From positions 1 through 50,975 of IMG/VR virus record IMGVR_UViG_3300008113_000065: 50,975 bases of DNA, one strand, 5' to 3'. The DNA comes from a virus. The notes under the pieces were generated by a model. That model saw nothing but the letters and a program-made list of their open reading frames with translations, did no database searches and was not told the DNA's origin. The position numbers and the translations under genes were made by a program. Shown here piece by piece: positions 15,291 through 22,651 of this stretch. Every line of letters starts with the position of its first letter. Within the stretch, counting starts at the first letter, position 1.

Positions 15291-15526
15291 AAAACCAAAT
15301 AATCAACACCATGCAAACACGCCAAACCTTTGAGGAAGCAATTTTCGATGAGGTTAGCACTGGAAACTTGTGCAAGATTAAGATAGTAAATGACGATTGC
15401 GATTTCCCGATTGCGCTTATTAAGACGCAAGGAGGCTTAACGATCATTCAAAAGGACTCAGAAGGAGCAACTGGAATCTTTATTCCAGAAGATCAATTTT
15501 CCGAAATCGTAAACATTTTAGACTAA
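15287..15526 (+). CDS. Uncharacterised early protein, 79 aa
   Basis: Small beta-rich protein: LCKIKIVNDDCDFPIALIK then GGLTIIQKDSEGATGIFIP. It starts in an ATGA overlap after a CCAAAACCAAAAAATAA leader; ATG 15311 is an alternative (MQTRQTF). No recognised domain. It immediately precedes the RecT-like recombinase gene. Confidence 0.65.
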   Translation: MKNQIINTMQTRQTFEEAIFDEVSTGNLCKIKIVNDDCDFPIALIKTQGGLTIIQKDSEGATGIFIPEDQFSEIVNILD

Positions 15527-15569
15527 CAAAATTTCCCTCTAAGAACATAAACCAATAAATAATATAAAT

Positions 15570-16403
15570 ATGCAAAACCAAATCGTAGTCCATAATCAGT
15601 CCGTTCAAGACATCACAGCAATGGCGCAAGCCATCACCAAATCAGGCCTTTTCGGTATCAAGACACCTGATCAAGCCGTTGCCCTTATGCTAGTAGCGCA
15701 ATCCGAAGGCAGGCATCCTGCATCAGTGGCAAGTGAGTTTGACATTATCCAAGGAAGGCCCGCATTGAAATCACAAGCGGCACTTGCACGATTCCAAGCG
15801 GCAGGAGGCAAGATTCAATGGACATCAAGGGGGCCTACTAAATGCGCTGCAAAGTTCAGCCATCCTCAAGGCGGAGACTTGGAAATCACCTGGACAATGG
15901 ATCGCGCAAACGCTGCGGGACTCACTGGCAAACAGACTTGGAAACAATACCCCGACCAAATGCTCTCTGCCCGTGTAGTCGCTGAGGGTGTGCGTGCGGT
16001 ATTCCCCGCCTGTCTCAATGGCGTTTATTTGGCCGAGGAAGTCCAAGATTTCGACACTAAGCCAAGGCCCGCCAAGGAGGTTGTCGAACTCGTTTCTGAG
16101 GCTCCTAACGCAAAAGAAGTGCCATCCTTGCCAGAACCTCCTACTAATAATGTCGAGCCAGCTAATAACGCGGAAATCCAAGGGGAGATTGTCGAAGGTG
16201 AAATCTCATGGGAAGCTAACTGGTGGACTCCAGAAGTTGCGGCTACCCTCGCAGATGTTCCAGAAGTGAATGCGTTTTTAGTCAAGAAAGGTAAAATCCA
16301 AGAAGGCCAGACATGGAAGGACATTGAGGATGCCACATATCGCAAGAATATCGTCGGCAAGCTGGCAAAGTTCGTGGAAGCCGTAGAGAAAGGAACTAAA
16401 TAA
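15570..16403 (+). CDS. RecT-like single-strand annealing recombinase
   Basis: 277 aa. Residues 10-160 match the pattern of phage RecT-type proteins: AQAITKSGLFGIKTPDQAVA, LMLVAQSEGRHPASVASEFD, IIQGRPALKSQAALARFQAAGG, an FSHPQGGDLEITWTM strand pair, and QMLSARVVAEGVRAVFP. It would coat ssDNA and anneal complementary strands during phage recombination. The C-terminal third is acidic linker (PEPPTNNVEPANNAEIQGE) plus a small helical end. A PD-(D/E)XK nuclease gene follows two small genes later, the usual RecT/exonuclease pairing. Assignment is by recalled family pattern. Confidence 0.8.
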   Translation: MQNQIVVHNQSVQDITAMAQAITKSGLFGIKTPDQAVALMLVAQSEGRHPASVASEFDIIQGRPALKSQAALARFQAAGGKIQWTSRGPTKCAAKFSHPQGGDLEITWTMDRANAAGLTGKQTWKQYPDQMLSARVVAEGVRAVFPACLNGVYLAEEVQDFDTKPRPAKEVVELVSEAPNAKEVPSLPEPPTNNVEPANNAEIQGEIVEGEISWEANWWTPEVAATLADVPEVNAFLVKKGKIQEGQTWKDIEDATYRKNIVGKLAKFVEAVEKGTK

Positions 16404-16483
16404 TGGAAAGCGTGCGTTATTCCGTCCGCCCTCAAGACGAACCACAAGACAATCCACAAGAACCACAAAATGAAAATCAATAA
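16403..16483 (+). CDS. Very small peptide, 26 aa
   Basis: ATG fused to the RecT-like stop (TAATG). The peptide MESVRYSVRPQDEPQDNPQE is Gln/Glu/Pro-rich and overlaps the next gene start by 14 nt. Coupling supports translation, but it may merely carry ribosomes to the next start. Confidence 0.35.
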   Translation: MESVRYSVRPQDEPQDNPQEPQNENQ

Positions 16484-16706
16484 TACAATAACATTCAACG
16501 GAGAGCGAACTAGCGTTTCATCATCTGGAAATGTGGAGAAATTCCATTTCACAATCGTATCATCAAACACTGACCTGTCTGACTCACTCATTGAGGAACT
16601 GGTCAACAATCACGGATGCGGAGGCCAGTTATTCTCTGCGACACGCCGAGATGGTGATGGTGACAGCTACATCTACGAAGGAACTTCAACTCGTTACTCA
16701 GACTAA
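16470..16706 (+). CDS. Uncharacterised small protein, 78 aa
   Basis: Beta-rich start (MKINNTITFNGERTSVSSSG, FHFTIVSS), helix LSDSLIEELVNNHGCGGQLF and a polar C-terminus. Lies between recombinase and nuclease genes; TAATG couples it to the next small gene. Not recognised. Confidence 0.6.
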   Translation: MKINNTITFNGERTSVSSSGNVEKFHFTIVSSNTDLSDSLIEELVNNHGCGGQLFSATRRDGDGDSYIYEGTSTRYSD

Positions 16707-16810
16707 TGAATCCAGACCAAGCACTCTTCATTATGTGTGCGGGATTTGAGATTTCCAAGATACTCATTCCAGCAGTAATAATCGGATATATCACACTTAA
16801 ACTCAATTAA
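16706..16810 (+). CDS. Small membrane peptide, 34 aa
   Basis: Starts in a TAATG junction. One hydrophobic segment, ISKILIPAVIIGYITLKL, makes up the second half. It ends 5 nt before the nuclease start. Likely a single-pass membrane peptide of unknown role. Confidence 0.5.
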   Translation: MNPDQALFIMCAGFEISKILIPAVIIGYITLKLN

Positions 16811-16815
16811 TAAAT

Positions 16816-17823
16816 ATGATTAGACATTCACTATTGCCCAAGCTCGCTGAGTGTCCTTGCTATGAGTCAAAGCAAGGCGAGGCAGGGCCAGCGGCACAAC
16901 GAGGAACCAAGCTCGACGGACGATTCCGTGAGGCTCTTGCAACTGGTGAGTTAAACGAAGTTGATCTGCCTAAGGATGACATCAAGGCTCTAAAATGGGC
17001 GCTAAAAGAAGTCCGCAAGATTGCAGGGAATAATTCTATAATCTCCGATGAGGCACTTCTAAAGGTTCAGACTCCCGGCATTGAGCATGAAGGAACAGAA
17101 GATGTTCGCATTCCAGATATTCAGACAAGCCTAGACCTGAAAACAGGAATCCAGCGGAGTTATTACCAGCAAATGGCGGCATACGCTTGGGGTAACATGG
17201 AAAGTCATTTCTGCGAGGAATGGACTTGCTACCTTGTGTTCTGCGACCAAAAGGAAATCGTAGAGCATAAGTTCACGCTGCACCAAGCCAAGAATGTCGT
17301 TAATGGCATTCTGGATGCCTACCATGATCCAGAGCGTTTGCCTCAGCCGTGTCAGTATTGTAGCTGGTGCGCTAAGAAAGACTCATGCCCCATGGTTGTC
17401 CAGCCAGTCCAAGAGGCTCATGCTATAATGGAGTCAGCTAACCTTGCGGTGTTGCGTGATGAAATCGCTAACGATCCAGCTAGGCACGCTCGATTCCTTG
17501 AAATCAATAAGGTGTTTGAGTCTGAGTTAGTCAAGCCACTTAAGGATTTAGCCAAAAAAAAGTTAGAGTCTGGCGATTATCTGCCGGGGTTCAAGCTATC
17601 CAGCGTCAAGGGGTCAGAGTATTTTGACAGGGTATCCATCGTCCGTGCGGCTATTCGCGGAAAGTGGTCAATGGACGATCTGGTTGATGCTCTTGGCGGA
17701 ACAATGTCTGGATCAACATTCCGTGAGTTATGTGAGAAGTATAGGACTCCAGTTATTGAAGAAGAAGCTAAACGCAAAGATGGATTTAACAAAATTATTG
17801 AAGATAAGAAATCAAAGAAATGA
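16816..17823 (+). CDS. PD-(D/E)XK exonuclease with Cys cluster (RecB/Cas4-like)
   Basis: 335 aa. The nuclease core is visible as RGTKLDGRFREAL (29-41), GTEDVRIPDI (93-102), SLDLKTG (Asp107, Lys109) and QQMAAYAWG (the helical QxxxY motif). Cys179, 182, 185 and 191 (CQYCSWCAKKDSC), together with early CPC near residue 13-15, match the Fe-S arrangement of Cas4/AddB-type nucleases. The C-terminal 120 residues are helical. With the upstream RecT-like protein it probably forms a resection/annealing pair. ATGA couples it to the next gene. Confidence 0.85.
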   Translation: MIRHSLLPKLAECPCYESKQGEAGPAAQRGTKLDGRFREALATGELNEVDLPKDDIKALKWALKEVRKIAGNNSIISDEALLKVQTPGIEHEGTEDVRIPDIQTSLDLKTGIQRSYYQQMAAYAWGNMESHFCEEWTCYLVFCDQKEIVEHKFTLHQAKNVVNGILDAYHDPERLPQPCQYCSWCAKKDSCPMVVQPVQEAHAIMESANLAVLRDEIANDPARHARFLEINKVFESELVKPLKDLAKKKLESGDYLPGFKLSSVKGSEYFDRVSIVRAAIRGKWSMDDLVDALGGTMSGSTFRELCEKYRTPVIEEEAKRKDGFNKIIEDKKSKK

Positions 17824-18164
17824 GAATTAGAACAGGATACAAACAAAAGAGTCGGCATCATATGTCATTGAGTGAGAAATCAGCAATCCGCGAGTGGAAG
17901 TCACTCCAAAGGATTAAGCCTGCTGAATGGGTGGAACGCATCAAGAGTCTTCCAGAACGCGCGCAAGGGCAGATTGCTCGCATGGTCTGGTGGGATTTCT
18001 GGAGCAATCGCCTAGTTGGTGAACGATGGACTGAGTTTGACCATTGGCTTCAATTTGATCCAAGGGAAGAAACTGATCCAGTTCCAAAGACAATGCTAAT
18101 CAAATGCCTCAAGGCTGTTGGCTACCCACAATACCGAATTGATCTGCGTTTAATGGCATTCTAA
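17820..18164 (+). CDS. Uncharacterised helical protein, 114 aa
   Basis: Basic N-terminus (MRIRTGYKQKSRHHMSLSEK), then helices with KPAEWVERIKSLPERAQGQI and MVWWDFWSNRLVGERWTEF. The VWWDFWS stretch is Trp-rich and probably a hydrophobic core. It is ATGA-coupled to the nuclease and so may act in recombination, but no family is recognised. Confidence 0.65.
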   Translation: MRIRTGYKQKSRHHMSLSEKSAIREWKSLQRIKPAEWVERIKSLPERAQGQIARMVWWDFWSNRLVGERWTEFDHWLQFDPREETDPVPKTMLIKCLKAVGYPQYRIDLRLMAF

Positions 18165-18178
18165 TTATTAACAAAACT

Positions 18179-18496
18179 ATGACAAAAAAAGAAGTATTGA
18201 TGAATCAGGTAGATGAAATTATGGACTCATTCGACTTTCGCCAAGTTGAATCAGTAATGCATCATCTCAATTGGACATGGAATGACAGCAAAACTCCACC
18301 AGACGAATATGAGATTAGACGAGAGGCAAGAAGGATTATGAATATTGCCATCCAGTCAGGTGAATCTGTAAGCACTGGAGGATTTATTGCAAGATTGCAT
18401 TGTGGCGAGGAAAATGGAAAGAAGTGGGCAAGAATTGATCTTGCTTTTGCTGTTGAAGATTCATTTAACGAAGGAGAGAGCTATGACGAAGAATGA
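18179..18496 (+). CDS. Uncharacterised protein, 105 aa
   Basis: Sequence includes DEIMDSFDFRQVESVMHHLN, WTWNDSKTPPDEYEIRREAR, then SVSTGGFIARLHCGEENGKK and a strand ARIDLAFAVEDSF. Similar MxxLxWxW...P layouts occur in phage hypotheticals of replication regions. Overlaps the next gene by 14 nt. Function unknown. Confidence 0.65.
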   Translation: MTKKEVLMNQVDEIMDSFDFRQVESVMHHLNWTWNDSKTPPDEYEIRREARRIMNIAIQSGESVSTGGFIARLHCGEENGKKWARIDLAFAVEDSFNEGESYDEE

Positions 18497-18707
18497 ATTG
18501 TGGAGAATCTATGTTAAGCGCAATCCTTCGTTTGAAGGAGATGGCAATGTTACCATGTCGGCCAAAGGCTTACGCAAGCTATTTGATACGACATGGGATA
18601 CTGCATATTACGATGGAGAATCTGAACCTGTTGAAAAAACATCACACAATTTTCAACAAAGACCATCAAGCATAAACGATCTAATGTCCATATTTGGAAT
18701 GAAATAA
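18483..18707 (+). CDS. Uncharacterised protein, 74 aa
   Basis: I chose ATG 18483 because GGAGAGAG lies just upstream and the frame before it overlaps the preceding gene fully. The product (MTKNELWRIYVKRNPSFEGD, TMSAKGLRKLFDTTWDTAYY, ending INDLMSIFGMK) resembles short phage proteins beginning with a WxxYxxKNPxF box. Function unknown. Confidence 0.65.
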   Translation: MTKNELWRIYVKRNPSFEGDGNVTMSAKGLRKLFDTTWDTAYYDGESEPVEKTSHNFQQRPSSINDLMSIFGMK

Positions 18708-18731
18708 ACATAAACAATAATAAATAAATAT

Positions 18732-19040
18732 ATGACTGATATATCACTAACAGAACTATTCGGCTGGAGTAAGAAGACAGATATGCAAAGCACATCGCTT
18801 GAAGCATATAATGAAATTCAGTATGATGGAACTCTGCAAAGACAAGAGAAGCAGATTCTTGAAAAGATGAAACGAGGATCAGATTATTCTCTGCAAGAGT
18901 TGTCTGAAATGACTGGTATTGCAATCAATGCAGTCTCTGGCCGATGCAATGGACTAAAGAAGAAAGGTGTATTGCAATGCACAGAGAAGCGCAAGTGCAA
19001 CATTACTGGAAAAACAATTAAGCCATTGATCTTAAAATGA
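18732..19040 (+). CDS. Winged-helix DNA-binding protein, 102 aa
   Basis: The C-terminal half reads as a winged helix: EKMKRGSDYSLQELSEMTGI, then AINAVSGRCNGLKKKGVLQC, with recognition-helix-like NAVSGRCNGLKKKG and a two-strand wing. The N-terminal 35 residues are polar. It lies directly before the putative replication initiator and may regulate the early operon or help load replication proteins. Confidence 0.7.
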   Translation: MTDISLTELFGWSKKTDMQSTSLEAYNEIQYDGTLQRQEKQILEKMKRGSDYSLQELSEMTGIAINAVSGRCNGLKKKGVLQCTEKRKCNITGKTIKPLILK

Positions 19041-19049
19041 AAGACGATA

Positions 19050-19853
19050 ATGCAATTCAAAATAGAACAATATGAAAGATGCCAGTCAATGGCAGAAGGT
19101 TCCATTGAGGATCATCTCATAGGAATCACAAAGCCAACGATTGACCGAATACTCAAGATGGAGAATCCATCAGACTGCATAGCGTTGTATACCTTCTATG
19201 CCTACACCAGAAAATGGCAGAAGAATAATGCTGTCTACGCAACATCTGACTATGCGATGAAGGCGATGACTTGGGGCAGGGAAAGGTTTGCAAAGGCAAA
19301 GTCTCAACTCAAAGAAGCTGGATTCATTGAGGACATTCAGCGAAAAGACGCAGGCGGAAAAGTCATTGGCTGGTATGTCGGAGTTAAGTTTGCACAGAAC
19401 GCAACCATGGGGAATTTCTCTATTGCTGATGTTCAAGAAAACCACCCTACGGTTTTACCACAGGGTGGTTCCACCAGAGTGTGGCTAAACCGCACCCAAA
19501 TACCTATTACTAATAATAAAATACCTAATACTGGTAAAGAAATGCAAGAGACAGTAGCGGCGCAGGAGGTTTCATTGCCTTCACCCTGTGAAGTCAATAA
19601 GCCAAAAAGACAAGTTAAAGATACAAGAACAACTGAAGAATTTGTAGAATATCTCAAAAAAACCTACGACTGGGTAAATGTTGATATAGAACTCAAAAAA
19701 ATTGATGCTTGGATTGCAACTCATCCAGACCGCAAGAAAACTCGTCGTTTCGTTACCAACTGGCTGAACCGAGTTGAAAAACCAATGGAGAAACAATCGT
19801 ATGTTCCCGGCACAATGCTTGGAATCAATCAACCATACACACCATCACTATAA
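19050..19853 (+). CDS. Putative replication initiator (O/DnaD-like)
   Basis: 267 aa. The N-terminal 115 residues look like a winged-helix DNA-binding domain: ENPSDCIALYTFYAYTRKWQ, then AMTWGRERFAKAKSQLKEAG and FIEDIQRKDAGGKVIGWYVG. A polar linker (about 120-190) separates it from a compact C-terminal region (EEFVEYLKKTYDWVNVDIEL, RRFVTNWLNRVEKP) like the end of primosome-type proteins. It precedes a DnaB-type helicase with the methyltransferase between, matching a lambda-O/helicase replicon. The linker-coding DNA holds an inverted repeat and AT-rich repeats that could be the origin. MAEGSIEDHL is a possible shorter start. Assignment is moderate. Confidence 0.65.
   Translation: MQFKIEQYERCQSMAEGSIEDHLIGITKPTIDRILKMENPSDCIALYTFYAYTRKWQKNNAVYATSDYAMKAMTWGRERFAKAKSQLKEAGFIEDIQRKDAGGKVIGWYVGVKFAQNATMGNFSIADVQENHPTVLPQGGSTRVWLNRTQIPITNNKIPNTGKEMQETVAAQEVSLPSPCEVNKPKRQVKDTRTTEEFVEYLKKTYDWVNVDIELKKIDAWIATHPDRKKTRRFVTNWLNRVEKPMEKQSYVPGTMLGINQPYTPSL
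19440..19532. other. Candidate replication origin inside the initiator gene
   Basis: AACCACCCT (19440-19448) and AGGGTGGTT (19462-19470) form a perfect 9-bp inverted repeat. Further CCACC/GTGG elements follow to 19495. Two AAATACCTA copies (19498-19506 and 19519-19527) lie 21 bp apart in an AT-rich tract. This iteron-then-AT-rich order inside an initiator linker mirrors lambda ori. No experimental support. Confidence 0.45.
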
Positions 19854-19866
19854 ATAGAAAGACTAA

Positions 19867-20586
19867 ATGAATGAGCTACACTTATTTGCTGGAGCAGGGG
19901 GAGGAATCCTCGGTGGCATCCTTCTCGGACATACCCCCGTGTGTGCTGTCGAGATTGAACCTTACTGCCGGAAAGTCCTACTCCAAAGACAACGAGACGG
20001 CATCCTGCCAAAGTTCCCAATCTGGGACGATGTCACCACCTTCGATGGGAAACCGTGGCGAGGAAAGGTCGATGTCGTCTGTGGAGGATTCCCGTGTCAA
20101 GACATTAGCATTGGAAACAGTAATGGAGCCGGGATCGCAGGAGAGCGAAGCGGATTGTGGAAAGAAATGGCAAGGATCATTGGCGAAATACGACCTCGAT
20201 ACTGCTTTGTGGAAAACTCACCAATGCTTACTATTCGAGGACTCAACAGAGTCCTTGGTGATCTTTCCTCAATGGGGTATAATGCTAAATGGGGAGTTGT
20301 GGGAACTTGCGATGTCGGAGGGAATAACAAACGATTACGAATGTGGATTGTCGCAAACCTACCCGACTCCTTGCGCGAAAGTTACAAGCCCAAGAGGAAA
20401 GGCTGCACAGGCAAGAAAGGGAAATCCTATGGACACGCTTCCAAATGTAGTTGGTGGCGTTCCTCACCCCCACTTGAGCGAGTGGCTAATGGGGTGGCCC
20501 ATAGGATGGACAGACTTAAAGCAATCGGCAACGGCCAAGTTCCAATTGTGGCTGCAACAGCATGGAGAATCCTTGGAGGAGAATAA
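19867..20586 (+). CDS. C5-cytosine DNA methyltransferase (Dcm-type)
   Basis: 239 aa with the standard motif order. Motif I is HLFAGAGGGILGG (5-17, AdoMet binding), followed by CAVEIEPYCRKVL. Motif IV is GGFPCQ with catalytic Cys77. Motif VI is VENS (115-118) and motif VIII KRLRMW (155-160). Motif X is GNGQVP (221-226). The target-recognition region is short (about 165-205), so the enzyme is compact compared with the usual 300-400 aa. It would methylate cytosine C5, probably to evade restriction. Its TAA lies directly before the helicase ATG. Almost the whole gene is overlapped in the +1 frame by a second 239-codon frame. Confidence 0.92.
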   Translation: MNELHLFAGAGGGILGGILLGHTPVCAVEIEPYCRKVLLQRQRDGILPKFPIWDDVTTFDGKPWRGKVDVVCGGFPCQDISIGNSNGAGIAGERSGLWKEMARIIGEIRPRYCFVENSPMLTIRGLNRVLGDLSSMGYNAKWGVVGTCDVGGNNKRLRMWIVANLPDSLRESYKPKRKGCTGKKGKSYGHASKCSWWRSSPPLERVANGVAHRMDRLKAIGNGQVPIVAATAWRILGGE

Positions 20587-20590
20587 ATGA
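19871..20590 (+). CDS. Overlapping +1-frame protein inside the methyltransferase gene
   Basis: Starts at ATG 19871 (the two starts form ATGAATG) and ends at 20590, so it covers the methyltransferase almost exactly. Residues 70-232 read like a conserved phage/bacterial hypothetical family: VEDSRVKTLA, then KKWQGSLAKYDLDTALWKTH, FPQWGIMLNGELWEL, YPTPCAK and the Trp-rich HLSEWLMGWPIGWTDLK. An internal ATG at 20072 follows GAGGAAAGG and may be the real start (173 aa), because residues 1-68 look less constrained. The function is unknown. Its last 4 nt overlap the helicase start. It could instead be a passive shadow of Dcm conservation. Confidence 0.55.
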   Translation: MSYTYLLEQGEESSVASFSDIPPCVLSRLNLTAGKSYSKDNETASCQSSQSGTMSPPSMGNRGEERSMSSVEDSRVKTLALETVMEPGSQESEADCGKKWQGSLAKYDLDTALWKTHQCLLFEDSTESLVIFPQWGIMLNGELWELAMSEGITNDYECGLSQTYPTPCAKVTSPRGKAAQARKGNPMDTLPNVVGGVPHPHLSEWLMGWPIGWTDLKQSATAKFQLWLQQHGESLEENK

Positions 20591-21837
20591 CTATCCCTAT
20601 CGCAAACACAGCAGAGAATGCAGCTATCTCTTTGCTCGTATCCAATCCAGATTGTTATTCACAACTTCACTGGGAACCCTCGTATTTCTTCCACAATGCC
20701 ACTAAAAGCGTTTTTGAAGCAATTGAGGCCATCCATAGCCGAACTGGAGTTATCACGGCTGTTTCTGTCATTTCGGAGCTAGAGACAACAGGTAAACTCG
20801 CTGATGCTGGCGGAACTGATGGAGTCATGGAGATGATTAAAACTATATACATTGCTCCCGGCCCTGTATCGGTATCCATCGCTGATGACTACCGCCAGCA
20901 ACTCATCAAGGCTAAATCCTACCGAGATGCTATCAAGCTAATCACAAATTCAGACAGAGACATTCGTGAGATGCGAATGGACTTGAATGAACTCTCAGAG
21001 CAAATCGCAGGATGCGTTGTCACTGACTCTGAAGTTAAAACCATCAAGCAACACATCAATGAATTAGTCGATGATCTTGAGAACAAGAACAAGCTGGATA
21101 CATTCAAAACTGGAATGCACGATCTCGACATGGGATTCGGCGGTGGATTCCATCGTGGAGAAATGGTTGTTGTCGGAGCGCAGACTTCGGGAGGAAAATC
21201 AATCCTGCTTTACCAAATCGCTCTTGAGGCTCTGATGGATAATAAATCTGTTGCGATCTTCTCGCTTGAGATGCCATGCAAAACGATCCTTCGCCGCATG
21301 GCTTCAAACCTCATTGGAAAGAAGATTGTCAATCAAGGTGACTTTGGAGATGGGACATCGTTTGTCGCATCATTCAGAGAAATTGCCAACGCACTTCAAG
21401 CTCTGAATAAAATGCCAATCACCCTCCGCGATGATCTTTCTGAAGTTGGAGCAATCGACGCTGAAGCACAACGACTGGCATCGCTAGGAAAGGCTGATGT
21501 GATTATCGTGGACTACCTGCAAATTGTATCCATGCCGAAAGCTGATAATCGTGAGCAAGCGATTTCAGAATTGACTCGCAGATTAAAATTGACTGCCCTA
21601 AAAAGTCAGTCTCTTGTGGTCACTGCAAGCCAACTGAACGATGATGGAAAGCTACGCGAGTCTCGTGCAATCGGACATCACGCTGACCATGCGTTGTTCA
21701 TCGTTCACGAGAAAAACAATTCCAGCATTGTCGTGGAGAAAAACCGCCGAGGCGCACGGGGAGTAGGTTTCCCAGTTGTCATGCGCGGAGAAATTTCACG
21801 ATTCGAGCAAACAGAAAAACAAGAAAAGAAAAAATGA
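20587..21837 (+). CDS. DnaB-like replicative helicase
   Basis: 416 aa. The N-terminal helical domain (1-130; ENAAISLLVSNPDCYSQLHW) matches the DnaB N-domain. The RecA-like C-domain begins near 172 with TGMHDLDMGFGGGFHRGEM, Walker A GAQTSGGKS (197-205) and Walker B VIIVDYLQIV (305-314). Later elements LVVTASQLN and ESRAIGHHADHALFI complete the motor. It unwinds the phage fork 5' to 3' as a hexamer. No primase or polymerase is seen here, so host enzymes are probably used. The start overlaps the +1-frame stop (ATGA) and its own stop overlaps the next gene. Confidence 0.93.
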   Translation: MTIPIANTAENAAISLLVSNPDCYSQLHWEPSYFFHNATKSVFEAIEAIHSRTGVITAVSVISELETTGKLADAGGTDGVMEMIKTIYIAPGPVSVSIADDYRQQLIKAKSYRDAIKLITNSDRDIREMRMDLNELSEQIAGCVVTDSEVKTIKQHINELVDDLENKNKLDTFKTGMHDLDMGFGGGFHRGEMVVVGAQTSGGKSILLYQIALEALMDNKSVAIFSLEMPCKTILRRMASNLIGKKIVNQGDFGDGTSFVASFREIANALQALNKMPITLRDDLSEVGAIDAEAQRLASLGKADVIIVDYLQIVSMPKADNREQAISELTRRLKLTALKSQSLVVTASQLNDDGKLRESRAIGHHADHALFIVHEKNNSSIVVEKNRRGARGVGFPVVMRGEISRFEQTEKQEKKK

Positions 21838-22019
21838 GTGAGACTGATGCAGCATTCATTGAGGCCAGTAATTGCTTCGACTTTGCAAATCATATCTGGG
21901 CTTCACGCCAAGCAGACAAGTATGATGATGCAATGAAGGCATACGAACTAGGAGTGAAAATCTACCAAGAAAAATTTGTAGAAAAAAAGATTTGCGCGGA
22001 GGATGATTTTGAGTTCTGA
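21834..22019 (+). CDS. Small acidic protein, 61 aa
   Basis: ATGA-coupled to the helicase. Sequence MSETDAAFIEASNCFDFANH then ADKYDDAMKAYELGVKIYQE is helical and acidic, ending EDDFEF. No family recognised; placement suggests a replication-associated accessory. Confidence 0.6.
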   Translation: MSETDAAFIEASNCFDFANHIWASRQADKYDDAMKAYELGVKIYQEKFVEKKICAEDDFEF

Positions 22020-22052
22020 TCTCTCGCGTAGCAACGCTACTAAATAAATACT

Positions 22053-22553
22053 ATGGATAAAAAATACATTGATAAACCCGGAAAATATATTTGCACAGTC
22101 AAAGCCCCCGGCAACGGATGGCTGGATCATCCAGAAGGCAAAGCACCATTCATTCGCATTCCTTGCATCGTTGATATGCCAGAGAGCGATCAGCATGGAT
22201 GCGAGTCGGTCTGGTATGGATACCTAACAGAGAAAAGCCGTGAACGCACCGAGGAGACTCTTAAACAAGTTTTCCAATGGGACGGCAACTGGGACAACGA
22301 AGATGGTCTTGATGCCTTCATTGGCCGCAGGGTTCGCTTGCAATGCGACGAATCCGAATGGCAAGGTAAGACACAAGTGAAGGCTCGCTGGCTAAATCCT
22401 ATTGCCACAAAGCGAGAGAAGAACCGCGAGGAATACGATAAAAAGCGCAAGTCAGTTCTTGAGCAACTCAAGAAAGACTACCCGCATCTTGCTATTGGTG
22501 GAAAGCATACTCCAAAGACGCATGATGATGAAGGAGATGCCATACCCTTCTAG
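22053..22553 (+). CDS. SSB-like protein (DUF669-type OB fold)
   Basis: 166 aa. The N-terminal 115 residues alternate strands consistent with an OB fold (GKYICTVKAPGNGWLDHPEG, FIRIPCIVDMPE, GCESVWYGYLT, RRVRLQCDESEWQGKTQVKA). A Lys-rich helix follows. The protein ends DDEGDAIPF, an acidic tip that closely matches the C-terminal peptide of bacterial SSB used to recruit partners. It probably binds ssDNA during phage replication and recombination. DUF669-type assignment is from recalled pattern; the C-terminal tip is seen directly. Confidence 0.78.
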   Translation: MDKKYIDKPGKYICTVKAPGNGWLDHPEGKAPFIRIPCIVDMPESDQHGCESVWYGYLTEKSRERTEETLKQVFQWDGNWDNEDGLDAFIGRRVRLQCDESEWQGKTQVKARWLNPIATKREKNREEYDKKRKSVLEQLKKDYPHLAIGGKHTPKTHDDEGDAIPF

Positions 22554-22560
22554 CCTTTGA

Positions 22561-22635
22561 GAGAACAAGGGGATTGTGGCGGAGTGGTATCTGGTTATCA
22601 TTTGCCCCTGAGCCGTAACCACATAAAACGGCTCA
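22561..22635 (+). other. Structured leader RNA candidate between SSB-like and small membrane genes
   Basis: The 98-nt gap after the SSB-like gene can form several stems. TGAGCCGT (22609-22616) pairs perfectly with ACGGCTCA (22628-22635). AGGGG (22568-22572) can pair with CCCCT (22605-22609). GGTTA (22593-22597) can pair with TAACC (22616-22620) in a competing fold. Alternative pairings suggest a regulatory leader or processed RNA; no U-run marks a terminator. Confidence 0.45.
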
Positions 22636-22651
22636 CTCTCAACCTATAAAT

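Noticed and set aside
22561-22640. Possible tRNA after the SSB-like gene (GGCGGAGTGGTA resembles a D-arm)
   Set aside because: No T-arm GTTC-A box, anticodon arm or matching acceptor ends could be found.
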